Shown here: piece by piece, positions 26,534 to 34,731 of the stretch
How the letters are laid out: every line of letters starts with the position of its first letter
Position numbering within the stretch: the stretch's first letter is position 1
Assembly (NCBI GenBank): GCA_965243825.1
Contig: CBDEVT010000001.1
Location: 124,001-188,000 of the forward strand
Direction: 5' to 3'
DNA: 64,000 nucleotides
Source: JAJCYX01 sp965243825
GTDB lineage: Bacteria; Chloroflexota; Dehalococcoidia; Lucifugimonadales; Lucifugimonadaceae
The notes under the pieces: generated by a model
What the model saw: the letters and a program-made list of their open reading frames with translations, nothing else
Databases searched by the model: none
What the model was told of the DNA's origin: nothing
Translations under genes and position numbers: made by a program

Positions 26534-26990
26534 CCTCAGTGAAACGCTGGCTTCCCACCCGTTCTTCGAAGATTTTGAACCTGAACAGATCGATTTCCTG
26601 GTCAGCTGTTCGTCCAACCGTGTCTACAAACAGGACGAGTTCCTGTTTCGCGAAGGAACCACGGCGGATGCATTCTTCCTGATCCGTGAGGGCAAAGTCG
26701 CGATAGAAACAGCTTCACCAACCGCTGGCCCACTGACACTTGGGACAGTCGGTCGTGGCGATATCCTAGGATGGTCGTGGATCGTCCAGCCTTATGTGCA
26801 TCGCTCCGACGCACGAGCTCTCGAAAGGACTCGGGCCCTGGCAATGGATGCCGTCTGTCTGCGAGAGAAACTCGAGTCTGACCATGAACTCGGTTACAGA
26901 CTCTTAACAAAGTTTGCCGGGACGATGGCGCAACGCATATCGAGCGCCCGAATCCAGTTACTCGATCTCTACGCCAATGACCACGATTAA
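26523..26990 (+). CDS. Cyclic nucleotide-binding-domain protein without DNA-binding domain
   Basis: 155 residues forming a single cNMP-binding domain of the Crp type: YKQDEFLFREGTTADAFFLIREGKVAI, then GRGDILGWSWIVQPYVHRSDARALERT. The helix-turn-helix of Crp/Fnr proteins is absent, since the protein ends after the C-helix. The phosphate-binding cassette is unusual (GWSW in place of GExAL), a variant seen in proteins accompanying group 3 hydrogenases. It overlaps both neighbours and is therefore an operon-encoded subunit or allosteric regulator rather than a transcription factor. The ligand is uncertain. Confidence 0.85.
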   Translation: MFRDLSETLASHPFFEDFEPEQIDFLVSCSSNRVYKQDEFLFREGTTADAFFLIREGKVAIETASPTAGPLTLGTVGRGDILGWSWIVQPYVHRSDARALERTRALAMDAVCLREKLESDHELGYRLLTKFAGTMAQRISSARIQLLDLYANDHD

Positions 26991-27834
26991 CCGGCAAGAC
27001 ATAAGCGAAGGCGCGGCTTCGTCGATTCCTGCACCGTGGGTTGTGCGCGCAACCTGGGAGGAGATACCGGGTACCAGATCAATCGACGTATGCCCTGCCG
27101 ATGGAGCAATGCCTGAGTTCGAGCCTGGACAGTTCAACATGCTGTACGTGCCGGGCATCGGTGACATCCCGATCTCGATCAGTGGCTACGCTGAAGACCG
27201 AAAGGGGCTGATCCACACGATAAGGTCAGTTGGCGCTGTCTCGTCAGCTCTATGTGCCCTTCAGCAAGGCGACTGGCTGGGTGTCCGCGGCCCGCTAGGT
27301 ACCGGTTGGCCTGTGCAACTGGCGAAAGACCGAGATGTGGTGGTGATAGCTGGCGGACTTGGACTTGCACCGGTGAGACCGGCCATTCAAAGCGCAATTG
27401 CCAACAGTGATGGAGCGACCAAAACAGTCGTCTTCTACGGAGCGCGAACCCCAAGCTCGGTACTTTTCCGTGAAGATCTATTCCATTGGGCAGTGAGTGG
27501 CGACGCGGATGTCAGGACAACGGTCGACCGAGATGAGCCCGGCTGGCGTGGGAATGTCGGCGTCGTCACGTCGGTTCTTGGCAGAGCGGAGTTCGATGCT
27601 GAGACGGCAATAGCGTTCGTGTGTGGACCCGAAGTGATGATGCGGTTCGTCGTTTTCGATCTCTTGAGCCGGGGAATCAGCGGCGACCGGATCTTCCTGT
27701 CCCTGGAACGCAATATGCACTGTGGCATCGGCCTCTGCGGACACTGCCAGTTGGGTCCTAAGTTCATCTGCACAGACGGCCCTGTCTTTGCATACAGCGA
27801 GATATCTGAGCTACTTACGGTGCGTGAGTTATGA
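26977..27834 (+). CDS. [NiFe]-hydrogenase gamma subunit, FAD/NAD(P) diaphorase (HydG/HyhG-like)
   Basis: 285 residues from the ATG at 26977, which overlaps the preceding gene by 14 bp. The protein is a ferredoxin-NADP reductase-type flavoprotein: an FAD domain (PISISGY near 65), an NAD(P)-binding part (VVVIAGGLGLAPVRPAI), and a C-terminal [2Fe-2S] site with MHCGIGLCGHCQLG plus a later Cys (FICTDGPV). In group 3 hydrogenases this subunit exchanges electrons between the iron-sulfur chain and NAD(P). The 4-bp overlap with the small-subunit gene marks coupled synthesis. Confidence 0.92.
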   Translation: MTTINRQDISEGAASSIPAPWVVRATWEEIPGTRSIDVCPADGAMPEFEPGQFNMLYVPGIGDIPISISGYAEDRKGLIHTIRSVGAVSSALCALQQGDWLGVRGPLGTGWPVQLAKDRDVVVIAGGLGLAPVRPAIQSAIANSDGATKTVVFYGARTPSSVLFREDLFHWAVSGDADVRTTVDRDEPGWRGNVGVVTSVLGRAEFDAETAIAFVCGPEVMMRFVVFDLLSRGISGDRIFLSLERNMHCGIGLCGHCQLGPKFICTDGPVFAYSEISELLTVREL

Positions 27835-28625
27835 CTACGGAACCCTCTACGAACACGAAGCCCAAAGTGGCAGTGTGGAAGTTCGCTTCCTGCGATGGCT
27901 GCCAGTTGAGCTTGCTCGACCTTGAAGACGAGTTCCTGGCGATTACCGGCGCTATTGAGATCGCGTACTTTCCTGAAGCGACGAGAACGATGCTCGATGG
28001 CCCCTACGACCTCTCGCTCGTGGAAGGATCGATCACAACCCCGCATGACGCAGAACGCATCCAGGAGATTCGGGCCGAATCGACAACGCTCGTAACGATC
28101 GGTGCCTGCGCCACTGCTGGAGGCATCCAGAGCCTGCGGAACTTCAAAGACGTTGAGGAATTCACGTCTATCGTTTACGCATCACCTCAGTACATCGACA
28201 CGCTGGAAACCTCCACCCCAATCAGCGAACACGTCAAGGTGGACTTCGAACTACGTGGCTGCCCTATCAACAAAGCGCAACTACTAGAAGTGATCTCCGC
28301 TTACGTAGCTAAACGAAAACCGGCTGTCTCGACATCCTCAGTCTGTGTGGAGTGCAAACGGCGAGGCAATGTCTGCGTCATGGTCGCAAAGGGCACACCG
28401 TGTCTGGGACCGATCACCCAGGCCGGATGTGGCGCAATATGCCCTGCGTACAACCGCGGGTGCTATGGCTGCTTTGGACCCGCGAAACAGCCGAATCTCC
28501 AATCAATCAGTGCTGCCTGGCTTGATCTCGGCGCGAGCCGGAAGGCCGTATCTCAGGCATATCAAACGTTCAACTCAGCATCACCTGAACTAGTAGAGGA
28601 GGCAAAACGTATTGCCTCAGAGTAA
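27831..28625 (+). CDS. [NiFe]-hydrogenase small subunit (delta, HydD/HyhS-like)
   Basis: 264 residues. The proximal cluster ligands are visible in CDGCQLSLLDLED (about 20-32), GACATAGG and RGCPINK. The C-terminal part has eight or more Cys for two further [4Fe-4S] clusters (CVECKRRGNVC, CLGPITQAGCGAICPAYNRGCYGCFGP). There is no twin-arginine signal, so the enzyme is cytoplasmic, as group 3 enzymes are. It overlaps the flavin subunit by 4 bp and the large subunit by 14 bp. Confidence 0.94.
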   Translation: MTTEPSTNTKPKVAVWKFASCDGCQLSLLDLEDEFLAITGAIEIAYFPEATRTMLDGPYDLSLVEGSITTPHDAERIQEIRAESTTLVTIGACATAGGIQSLRNFKDVEEFTSIVYASPQYIDTLETSTPISEHVKVDFELRGCPINKAQLLEVISAYVAKRKPAVSTSSVCVECKRRGNVCVMVAKGTPCLGPITQAGCGAICPAYNRGCYGCFGPAKQPNLQSISAAWLDLGASRKAVSQAYQTFNSASPELVEEAKRIASE

Positions 28626-29904
28626 ATCCATCAAGGTTGGCTATCTTGCTCGCGTCGAGGGTGAAGCATCGTTGCTGATCGATGTTGATAAGGACATTGT
28701 CGAACGCGTCCAACTGAAGATCTTCGAGCCGCCGAGGTTCTTCGAGGCATTTCTGCGCGGTCGCCAGTACAGCGAAGCGCCTGACATAACGGCGCGCATC
28801 TGTGGCATCTGCCCGGTCGCCTACCAGATGAGCTCTGTTCATGCCATCGAACGCGCATTCAGTACCAGTGTCGATGGACAGCTGCGGGAGCTTCGCAGGC
28901 TCCTTTATTGCGGTGAATGGATAGAGAGCCACTGCCTGCACATCTTCATGTTGCATGCTCCGGACTTCCTAGGTTTCCCAAGCGCGATCGAGATGGCCGA
29001 GAGCCACCGCGAGATCGTCGAAATGGGCCTTCGAATCAAGAAGGCCGGAAACGAGATCGTCAACGTAGTCGGTGGGAGAGAGATTCACCCGATCAACGTA
29101 CGAGTCGGAGGGTTCTATCGTGGTCCATCGAAGAAAGAGCTACGAAGTCTCCTACCTGCCCTGACACGCTCACGAGACGAGATGATAGAGGCCGTGAATT
29201 GGAGTGCCGGACTCAACTTCCAGGATTTTGAGCAGGACTATACGTTCGTGTCGCTCCGACACCCTGATGAGTACCCATTCAATGAGGGTCGGGTCGTAAG
29301 CAACTGGGGACTTGACATCGATCCCTCGGAGTACGAAGAGTACTTCGTAGAGCACCACGCCGATTACACGAATGCTCTGCACGGATTGATGAAGGATGGC
29401 TCAACGTATCTAGTCGGACCGCTGGCGCGCTTTAACAACTGCTTTGAACAGTTACCAGAAAGCGTTCGGCATCTGGCCCGGTCCATTGATGTGACACCGC
29501 CAGTCCTCAACCCATTCAAGAGCATCATCGTCCGTGGTCTCGAAGTGGTGTTCGCCCTGGAAGAGGCAATCCGAATAATCGAACAGTACGACCAACCGAA
29601 CGAGCCTTTCACCGCCTACGAGGTCAAAGCTTCGGAAGGATGGGCCGTAACCGAGGCTCCACGCGGCAGCCTTTATCACCGATACCGGCTAAACGAAGAC
29701 GGTACGATCGCTGAGGCTCAGATAATCCCTCCTACGTCTCAGAATCAGACGCGTATCGAGGCCGATCTGACCGCGTTTTTGCCTGACCGGCTGGAGTACG
29801 AAGACGAACAACTGACACTTGAGTGTGAACAGCTGGTCCGCAGCTACGACCCCTGTATCTCGTGTGCCACGCACTTTCTTGACGTGACGGTGAACAGGCG
29901 ATGA
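28612..29904 (+). CDS. [NiFe]-hydrogenase large subunit (alpha, HydA/HyhL-like)
   Basis: 430 residues from a TTG at 28612. The two Ni-binding motifs are RICGICPVAYQ (about 63-73) and the C-terminal DPCISCATH, followed by a short tail (FLDVTVNRR) to be cut off by the maturation protease. RVEGEASL near the start is the conserved N-terminal element. The DPCxxCATH form and the flavin and HydB-type partners place it in group 3, most like group 3b, NADP-linked and bidirectional. The enzyme can oxidise H2 to reduce NAD(P) or run in reverse. H2 use would be notable for a SAR202-like lineage. Confidence 0.94.
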   Translation: MPQSKSIKVGYLARVEGEASLLIDVDKDIVERVQLKIFEPPRFFEAFLRGRQYSEAPDITARICGICPVAYQMSSVHAIERAFSTSVDGQLRELRRLLYCGEWIESHCLHIFMLHAPDFLGFPSAIEMAESHREIVEMGLRIKKAGNEIVNVVGGREIHPINVRVGGFYRGPSKKELRSLLPALTRSRDEMIEAVNWSAGLNFQDFEQDYTFVSLRHPDEYPFNEGRVVSNWGLDIDPSEYEEYFVEHHADYTNALHGLMKDGSTYLVGPLARFNNCFEQLPESVRHLARSIDVTPPVLNPFKSIIVRGLEVVFALEEAIRIIEQYDQPNEPFTAYEVKASEGWAVTEAPRGSLYHRYRLNEDGTIAEAQIIPPTSQNQTRIEADLTAFLPDRLEYEDEQLTLECEQLVRSYDPCISCATHFLDVTVNRR

Positions 29905-30407
29905 CCAACCGGACGAACCCTTCATCTGCCTGCGTCCGACGAACAAAGACTCCACTTGTCATCGGAATAGGTGCGCCGTTCCGTGGTGACGATGAGATCG
30001 GCTTGATTGTGGCGAAGGCATTGAGAGCAGGACAGAAAGACATTCAGGCAGACTTCGCGTCACACAGCGATGACCCTGCTCGAATAATGGACGAGTGGTC
30101 CGGCCGGGAATCCGTTCTGGTTATCGACGCCATCCGTGCAGGGTCGGAACCCGGAGTGATACACCGAATCGAGGTAAACGACACGGATGCCACTCCGCAA
30201 TCTCGTACATCAAGTCATGGCAACGCATTGCGAGACGCCATCGAACTATCACGGGCTCTCGATCTGCTGCCAGAGAACCTGATCGCAATCGGCATGGAGC
30301 CGGAAAACGTCGGCATCGGTGAAAAGCTTTCTCCTGCTTGCCAGCGCAAACTCCCTGAGTTAGTCGAACTGGCGCGAAAAGAGGTCTCATGCATGAATCG
30401 CCTGTAG
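29901..30407 (+). CDS. Hydrogenase maturation protease (HyaD/HycI family)
   Basis: 168 residues. The family opening GIGAPFRGDDEIGLIVAKAL replaces the usual GxGNxxxxDDG with Ala-Pro at the Asn position but keeps both acidic residues. VLVIDAIRAG and SSHGNALRDAIELS are the other conserved segments, with Asp and His as the remaining nickel ligands. It removes the C-terminal tail of the large subunit after nickel insertion. It overlaps the large-subunit gene by 4 bp, so it is probably dedicated to this enzyme. Confidence 0.9.
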   Translation: MTNRTNPSSACVRRTKTPLVIGIGAPFRGDDEIGLIVAKALRAGQKDIQADFASHSDDPARIMDEWSGRESVLVIDAIRAGSEPGVIHRIEVNDTDATPQSRTSSHGNALRDAIELSRALDLLPENLIAIGMEPENVGIGEKLSPACQRKLPELVELARKEVSCMNRL

Positions 30408-30640
30408 CGCGAGAGCTGGTTCAGGCTGCCGCTAACACCATCGACACTAACGAACGCGGACGCATTACCAGGCTGAAGATCAACCTCGGCCCGGATGGCG
30501 GCTATCTTCCCGATTCCCTGGAGATGCACATTCGCGCGGTCGCGATCGGCACACCTGTTGAGGGAGCTGAAATCGAGATAACCCAGGTCCTTAATGGCGG
30601 ACCCGAGCTTGTGAGTCTCGACGTCGAGGAGAGTTCCTGA
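30389..30640 (+). CDS. HypA-like nickel chaperone lacking the zinc-binding loop
   Basis: 83 residues, against about 113 for usual HypA. It starts MHESPVARELVQ, keeping the essential His2-Glu3 nickel site. It continues through the HypA helix-sheet core: ITRLKINLGPDGGYLPDSLEMHIRAVAIGTPVEGAEIEI. The segment with two CxxC pairs, expected next, is missing, and the chain goes straight to NGGPELVSLDVEES, the normal C-terminal strand. This looks like a clean in-frame loss of the zinc domain rather than truncation. It overlaps the protease gene by 19 bp and HypC by 1 bp. Nickel delivery to this hydrogenase is inferred. Confidence 0.82.
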   Translation: MHESPVARELVQAAANTIDTNERGRITRLKINLGPDGGYLPDSLEMHIRAVAIGTPVEGAEIEITQVLNGGPELVSLDVEESS

Positions 30641-30891
30641 TGTGCCTTGCGGTTGTGGGCAAGATAGTCTCGGTGGACGGCGATCGCGGAGAGGCGGTGG
30701 TGTCTGGCAGAGTCCGGCAAGTCTCACTGGTGGCACTACCGGGAATCGAGGCAGGTGACCACGTCTTGATCTCTCTCGGCATGGCGCTCGAAAGAGTGAC
30801 GAAAGAGGAAGCCCGAGAGATCGATGGTCTGTGGGACGAGATAGCGCAGATCGAGCCTGACCTCGCCAACGAAAAGGCCAGCCGTGAGTGA
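30640..30891 (+). CDS. HypC/HupF-family hydrogenase assembly chaperone
   Basis: 83 residues beginning MCLAVVGKIVSVDG, with Cys2, the residue by which HypC binds the Fe(CN)2CO precursor and the large subunit. The beta-barrel core GDHVLISLGMALERVTKEEAREI follows. At the place where HypC usually has a conserved His (HxGFA) this protein has Ser-Leu-Gly-Met. It is therefore a variant, maybe specific for this hydrogenase class. It overlaps its neighbours by 1 and 8 bp. HypB, D, E and F are not in the window. Confidence 0.85.
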   Translation: MCLAVVGKIVSVDGDRGEAVVSGRVRQVSLVALPGIEAGDHVLISLGMALERVTKEEAREIDGLWDEIAQIEPDLANEKASRE

Positions 30892-31642
30892 GTTAGAACA
30901 AAAATCCGGCCAATTGAGTGCACGCGACGGCCGCCTCACCTTTGCACGCTATGCCTTCATGCCCAACTCTCTCGGTTACTGCGGCGGACCAAAGGACCGA
31001 GAATTGCTGGAATACACGGTGGAAGATGTCGCTGATGATGGGATGAACCGGCTTGTCAGGCAATTTGAGGCTGCATATCCGAACCTGCTATTCATCGCTG
31101 AGTCATCTGGCATCGGAAACCCGTTCGACGCCCGCGTAGTAGAGGCCTACTGGGTCGGGAGCGATCTGCTCGACCGTCTACCTCCGCAGGATTTCCATTC
31201 GTTTCTGACCGAAAAGATTGCACGACGCGTCCCGAAACGGCTACACAAGTACATTGCGGCGAAGGCACCGGCCGGTGCGCGACCTCACCACTCTTTCTTC
31301 GTTTTCGATGTCGGAACACGCACCGGCATGCTTGAGACAAACCTCGAGACGCTCGACAAATGCCGGATCTCATGGGGCATCGTTGAAAACATCACGGGGG
31401 ACATGGTTTCAGTGCGTTACGAGCCGGTCGTCCTGGACAACGGTAAGCTGGCACTGGGTACACCGACTCTTCGTGAAGCCCGCCGTTCTGCTGAAGGATT
31501 GAGCTACCTTCCTGACCTCAAGATTGGCGATGCCGTTTCACTTCACTGGGGCTGGGTATGTGACCGACTGACACCGGAACAGGTCACTCGCCTTTCTGCC
31601 GAAACGAATCACCACATCGACATCGCTAACGAAACGCTGTGA
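30884..31642 (+). CDS. DUF6390 family protein, hydrogenase-operon associated
   Basis: 252 residues from a GTG at 30884. It begins DGRLTFARYAFMPNSLGYCGGPKDRELL and contains HHSFFVFDVGTRTG and SLHWGWVCDRLT, stretches I recognise from DUF6390 proteins that sit at the end of similar [NiFe]-hydrogenase operons. No cofactor motif is evident; single Cys residues occur in GYCGG and CDRL. A role in maturation or as an accessory subunit is inferred only from position. It is the last gene of the operon; a 349-bp gap follows. Confidence 0.75.
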   Translation: MSELEQKSGQLSARDGRLTFARYAFMPNSLGYCGGPKDRELLEYTVEDVADDGMNRLVRQFEAAYPNLLFIAESSGIGNPFDARVVEAYWVGSDLLDRLPPQDFHSFLTEKIARRVPKRLHKYIAAKAPAGARPHHSFFVFDVGTRTGMLETNLETLDKCRISWGIVENITGDMVSVRYEPVVLDNGKLALGTPTLREARRSAEGLSYLPDLKIGDAVSLHWGWVCDRLTPEQVTRLSAETNHHIDIANETL

Positions 31643-31991
31643 TCCGGCTTCGTCCCTAACGGCCAAATGTCGCACCGTGTAAACGAAACTGCTTCCACAC
31701 AGCCCCAATGACGTTTGCGATCTCGGGAACGCTCTCCTGTGGATCCTCACGCAAACTTCATGCTTCTCACCCACAACATCACAGGCTCGATATTCAGCAC
31801 TAATAACTTGGCACACTGCTAACGCTAACTTGACTTTGAACCGAGCTCAGCTGCGCATCCGCTGAAATTGCGAATCAACTGCTCTTTCTGTGCATGTCAC
31901 CGTGGACCACTCTCGCAGTGGCTAATCAAGTAACGCGAAGGGACCGCTCCTGGCGCAGCAGGTGTGAAGTATTCAAGGCGGGGTCGCGAAC
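31643..31991. other. 349-bp gap after the hydrogenase operon
   Basis: No gene is recognised here. It should hold the 3' end of the hydrogenase transcript and the promoter of the PAP2-kinase gene. I see no clear T-rich hairpin. Confidence 0.5.
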
Positions 31992-33965
31992 GTGAACGAT
32001 CAGCGACTTATCCGATCGGAACACCGAACCAACTTCAATCTCGGCAAATCAGGTCGGATTGCATGGGTTATTGCGACCGTCTTCGTGGCAGTAGCGCTGC
32101 TGACGTTGGCGATCCTCGTTCGTGAAAACCCGCGGTCTGATCTTGATGTCGAAGTGTTGAACAGCATCACCGATTGGGCAGATCGCGGTTTTCTCGATGA
32201 CTGGTACGACATTCTTGCCGACCTGACTGGATTCCGCGCTGCAATCGCAGCCATGATCGTCAGTGTCATAGTCGCACCGTTGGTCACTAAGCCCGACAAC
32301 GTTGTCGCCTATCTGTTGACTCTCACGGCATTCGGTGTCGCATATGCGTTAGCCAATCTGGCAATCAACGAGTTCGTTGGCGTGACCAGACCTGATCCGA
32401 GCAGTGACACACTCTCGTTCCCAAGTGGACACATCGCCGGAGTCGTCACTGCCGGGGCCCTGATGGTCTACATCCTTCTCAAACGTCGTGCGCATCCACT
32501 TCTAATCGCCACGGTAACGATCGTTTCGCTATTCATCCTCTATTCAGTTGCCATGGCTCGCCTCGTGCAGGAGGCCCACTGGCCAAGCGATATTCTGGGC
32601 GGAGTCTTCATGGGTGTACTCGGGCTTCTGGTCTTTGTGCCGATCTACCACCGGCTTGAACGGGTTCGATGGATGTCCCCACCGAAAGTCGGCATCGACG
32701 TACCGGCACCTCAAAGCTCCGATGCCATCATTGCCGGCTCTTATGGAAGCGCAGTAGTGCTTGAACCCTCACTAGGCACGGCAACGAAGTACTTCGATCC
32801 GCCGGTGATGCTTAGAGTGCTCTACTGGATCTCATTCCAAAAGGCATTCCCGTATGTCCGTAACGAGTCGGCCATTGAGGCCGCAATTCACAGGCGACGC
32901 ATTGCGGGGCTGATAACCAGGTATCGTTTCGGCGAAAACCTCGTTGCACAGATAACGAGAATCGACTGGAACCGTGGCAAAGCTGCACTTGTCACTGAGT
33001 ACTCGCAGGGCAAGGAACCAGACAGCAACGTGGAAGCCTGGGACTACCTGAGTGCCGTCGAGGTCCTCTTCGAGGAAGCCGGACTACCTGGATGGCAACT
33101 GAATCCTCACAACCCTCATGCTCACACCAATCTGGTGGCGAGGCCGGACGGAAAGATGGTGATCATAGATATGGAGTCTGGCTTCGTCACTCCATTCCCA
33201 AGCAGAGGGCTGATGCGATCGTCACTGAAGCATGGCACGCTACCGGTTTTCGACGACATCGACTTCGACAGGCTCAGGCAGTTCACGGCTGACCGGGAAG
33301 CAGACTTGCGAAGAACGCTGGGCGAACCCGGTTATGCAGAGCTTCTTGATTCGATTGAGAAAGGAGAAGCCGCGTACGTACGGTGGCATAAAGGTGAGCC
33401 GCGCATATGGAGCAGGATCGTCCGAGGTGTTTACCGGGCGCTGAATATTCGTGCGGATTTTTCGGTCGCCCGCAAAAGAATGGCCGGCGCACAGCATCGC
33501 GCAGTCTCCTTCCTGGAACAGGGGATCGCTCGTTGGGAAAGTCAGCAACGCATTAGCCATGAACGAGCGGATGAAATGCGGAAATCACTTGCTGATCCAT
33601 CGGTCGCCATTGCGCTTGAGCACCTCGGCGCTCATATGATGATCAGCGTCGTCTTCAGGTTCCCGTTCGGCAGCATTACCAGGGTGCTCTGGGTCTTGAC
33701 CTTCATGATACGCGCTTCAGACGCCACAATTAGGAGGCGCGAGAACAGCTCCGGAGGTCTCGATGTCCACAATCCGCTGGTATTGATCTGGGCGGGACTT
33801 CCAGGCGTCGGCCTGATCGCCTACATGTTCTCTCGACCGCTACTGAAGCCTGCTCTCATCCGACTTGCCCTCGATCAGACCATGTATAGCATGCCTTTGC
33901 GCCTTTACTGGCGAACAGGCACCAGCCGCTGGTTACCACCGCGTGCTGTAGTGCTTAAGCCATAG
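31992..33965 (+). CDS. PAP2 phosphatase fused to a kinase-like domain, membrane protein
   Basis: 657 residues from a GTG at 31992. Residues about 20-230 form a PAP2 (type 2 phosphatidic acid phosphatase) domain with several membrane helices, containing VGVTRPDP, FPSGH and ARLVQEAHWPSD. The Lys of the first motif (KxxxxxxRP) is replaced by Asn. From about 235 there is a soluble domain with AIIAGSYGSAVVLEP and, near 372-396, HNPHAHTNLVARPDGKMVIIDMES, which resembles the HxxxxN and DxE catalytic elements of LPS/aminoglycoside kinases. The last about 180 residues contain two more hydrophobic segments. A role in phospholipid or isoprenoid phosphate handling is inferred. The combination is unusual. 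Confidence 0.78.
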   Translation: MNDQRLIRSEHRTNFNLGKSGRIAWVIATVFVAVALLTLAILVRENPRSDLDVEVLNSITDWADRGFLDDWYDILADLTGFRAAIAAMIVSVIVAPLVTKPDNVVAYLLTLTAFGVAYALANLAINEFVGVTRPDPSSDTLSFPSGHIAGVVTAGALMVYILLKRRAHPLLIATVTIVSLFILYSVAMARLVQEAHWPSDILGGVFMGVLGLLVFVPIYHRLERVRWMSPPKVGIDVPAPQSSDAIIAGSYGSAVVLEPSLGTATKYFDPPVMLRVLYWISFQKAFPYVRNESAIEAAIHRRRIAGLITRYRFGENLVAQITRIDWNRGKAALVTEYSQGKEPDSNVEAWDYLSAVEVLFEEAGLPGWQLNPHNPHAHTNLVARPDGKMVIIDMESGFVTPFPSRGLMRSSLKHGTLPVFDDIDFDRLRQFTADREADLRRTLGEPGYAELLDSIEKGEAAYVRWHKGEPRIWSRIVRGVYRALNIRADFSVARKRMAGAQHRAVSFLEQGIARWESQQRISHERADEMRKSLADPSVAIALEHLGAHMMISVVFRFPFGSITRVLWVLTFMIRASDATIRRRENSSGGLDVHNPLVLIWAGLPGVGLIAYMFSRPLLKPALIRLALDQTMYSMPLRLYWRTGTSRWLPPRAVVLKP

Positions 33966-34731
33966 TCAACAAAAAGACCATCAACCAGGTTCTTGACGTT
34001 TCATGCCGGTGCAAGGTGTCGCGATCTGGCGAGCACTTACTCGAATCCTGTTGGCCAAAGTCCGCCATAAGGCGATTGATGCACATCGGCACGCCAATAT
34101 CGAACCACCTTCCGCTGCCCTGCGGGATGAATACACTGACGGGGGCTGGACCAATGGTCGCCTCCACACCGGCTTCGGATTTCAAGAGCCAAGTTGCCCC
34201 CAATGCCCTCTCACGGGATCAGATATGGGCCGTTTTCACCTGTTTCTTTATGCAATTGAGATGTGTATATGAGGATATTCCACATTTACGTGTTATTTTC
34301 ATGTTTTCGTCCTTTATAGTTATGAATTATTATTACTAAACTATGCTCTTGTCAACGAAAAGTACGGGATCGTTGCATCCTGAAGCCGACTTGCCTTGAG
34401 GCAGGTCAGAATTCCGCCGATCTGATAGTCGTTGCCCCCGAGTCACTCGCGGTTAGTGAACTCGTGTGACCGCAAGAATGCCAGTAACAAGCCATCGGAT
34501 TGCAAGAATGCACCGACACCGTGCCGCCCCTCTCGTCACGATGTACCTGGCAGTTAATAGCACGTCTATACGGCTTGACGCGCTGGCAATACACCAGATT
34601 TCACAGGATCAACATTCTGAATCCAGTTTTGACGAGGTATACGTATTACGATAATGATGAGTAGTGTCGCCTCTGAAAGGCGCCTATTGCCCGGCAAAAC
34701 AACAAGTTGTCCGTGTACACAGGTTGCACAG
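33966..34731. other. 766-bp gap with an AT-rich patch
   Basis: No convincing gene. An AT-rich island runs from about 34255 to 34345 (for example TTATGAATTATTATTACTAAA) in otherwise GC-rich DNA; it may be a promoter region or acquired DNA. A minus-strand frame at 33955-34203 has no recognisable domain. Confidence 0.45.

Noticed and set aside
33955..34203. 82-residue minus-strand ORF with protein-like composition
   Set aside because: No domain recognised, no ribosome site, and it overlaps the end of the PAP2-kinase gene.
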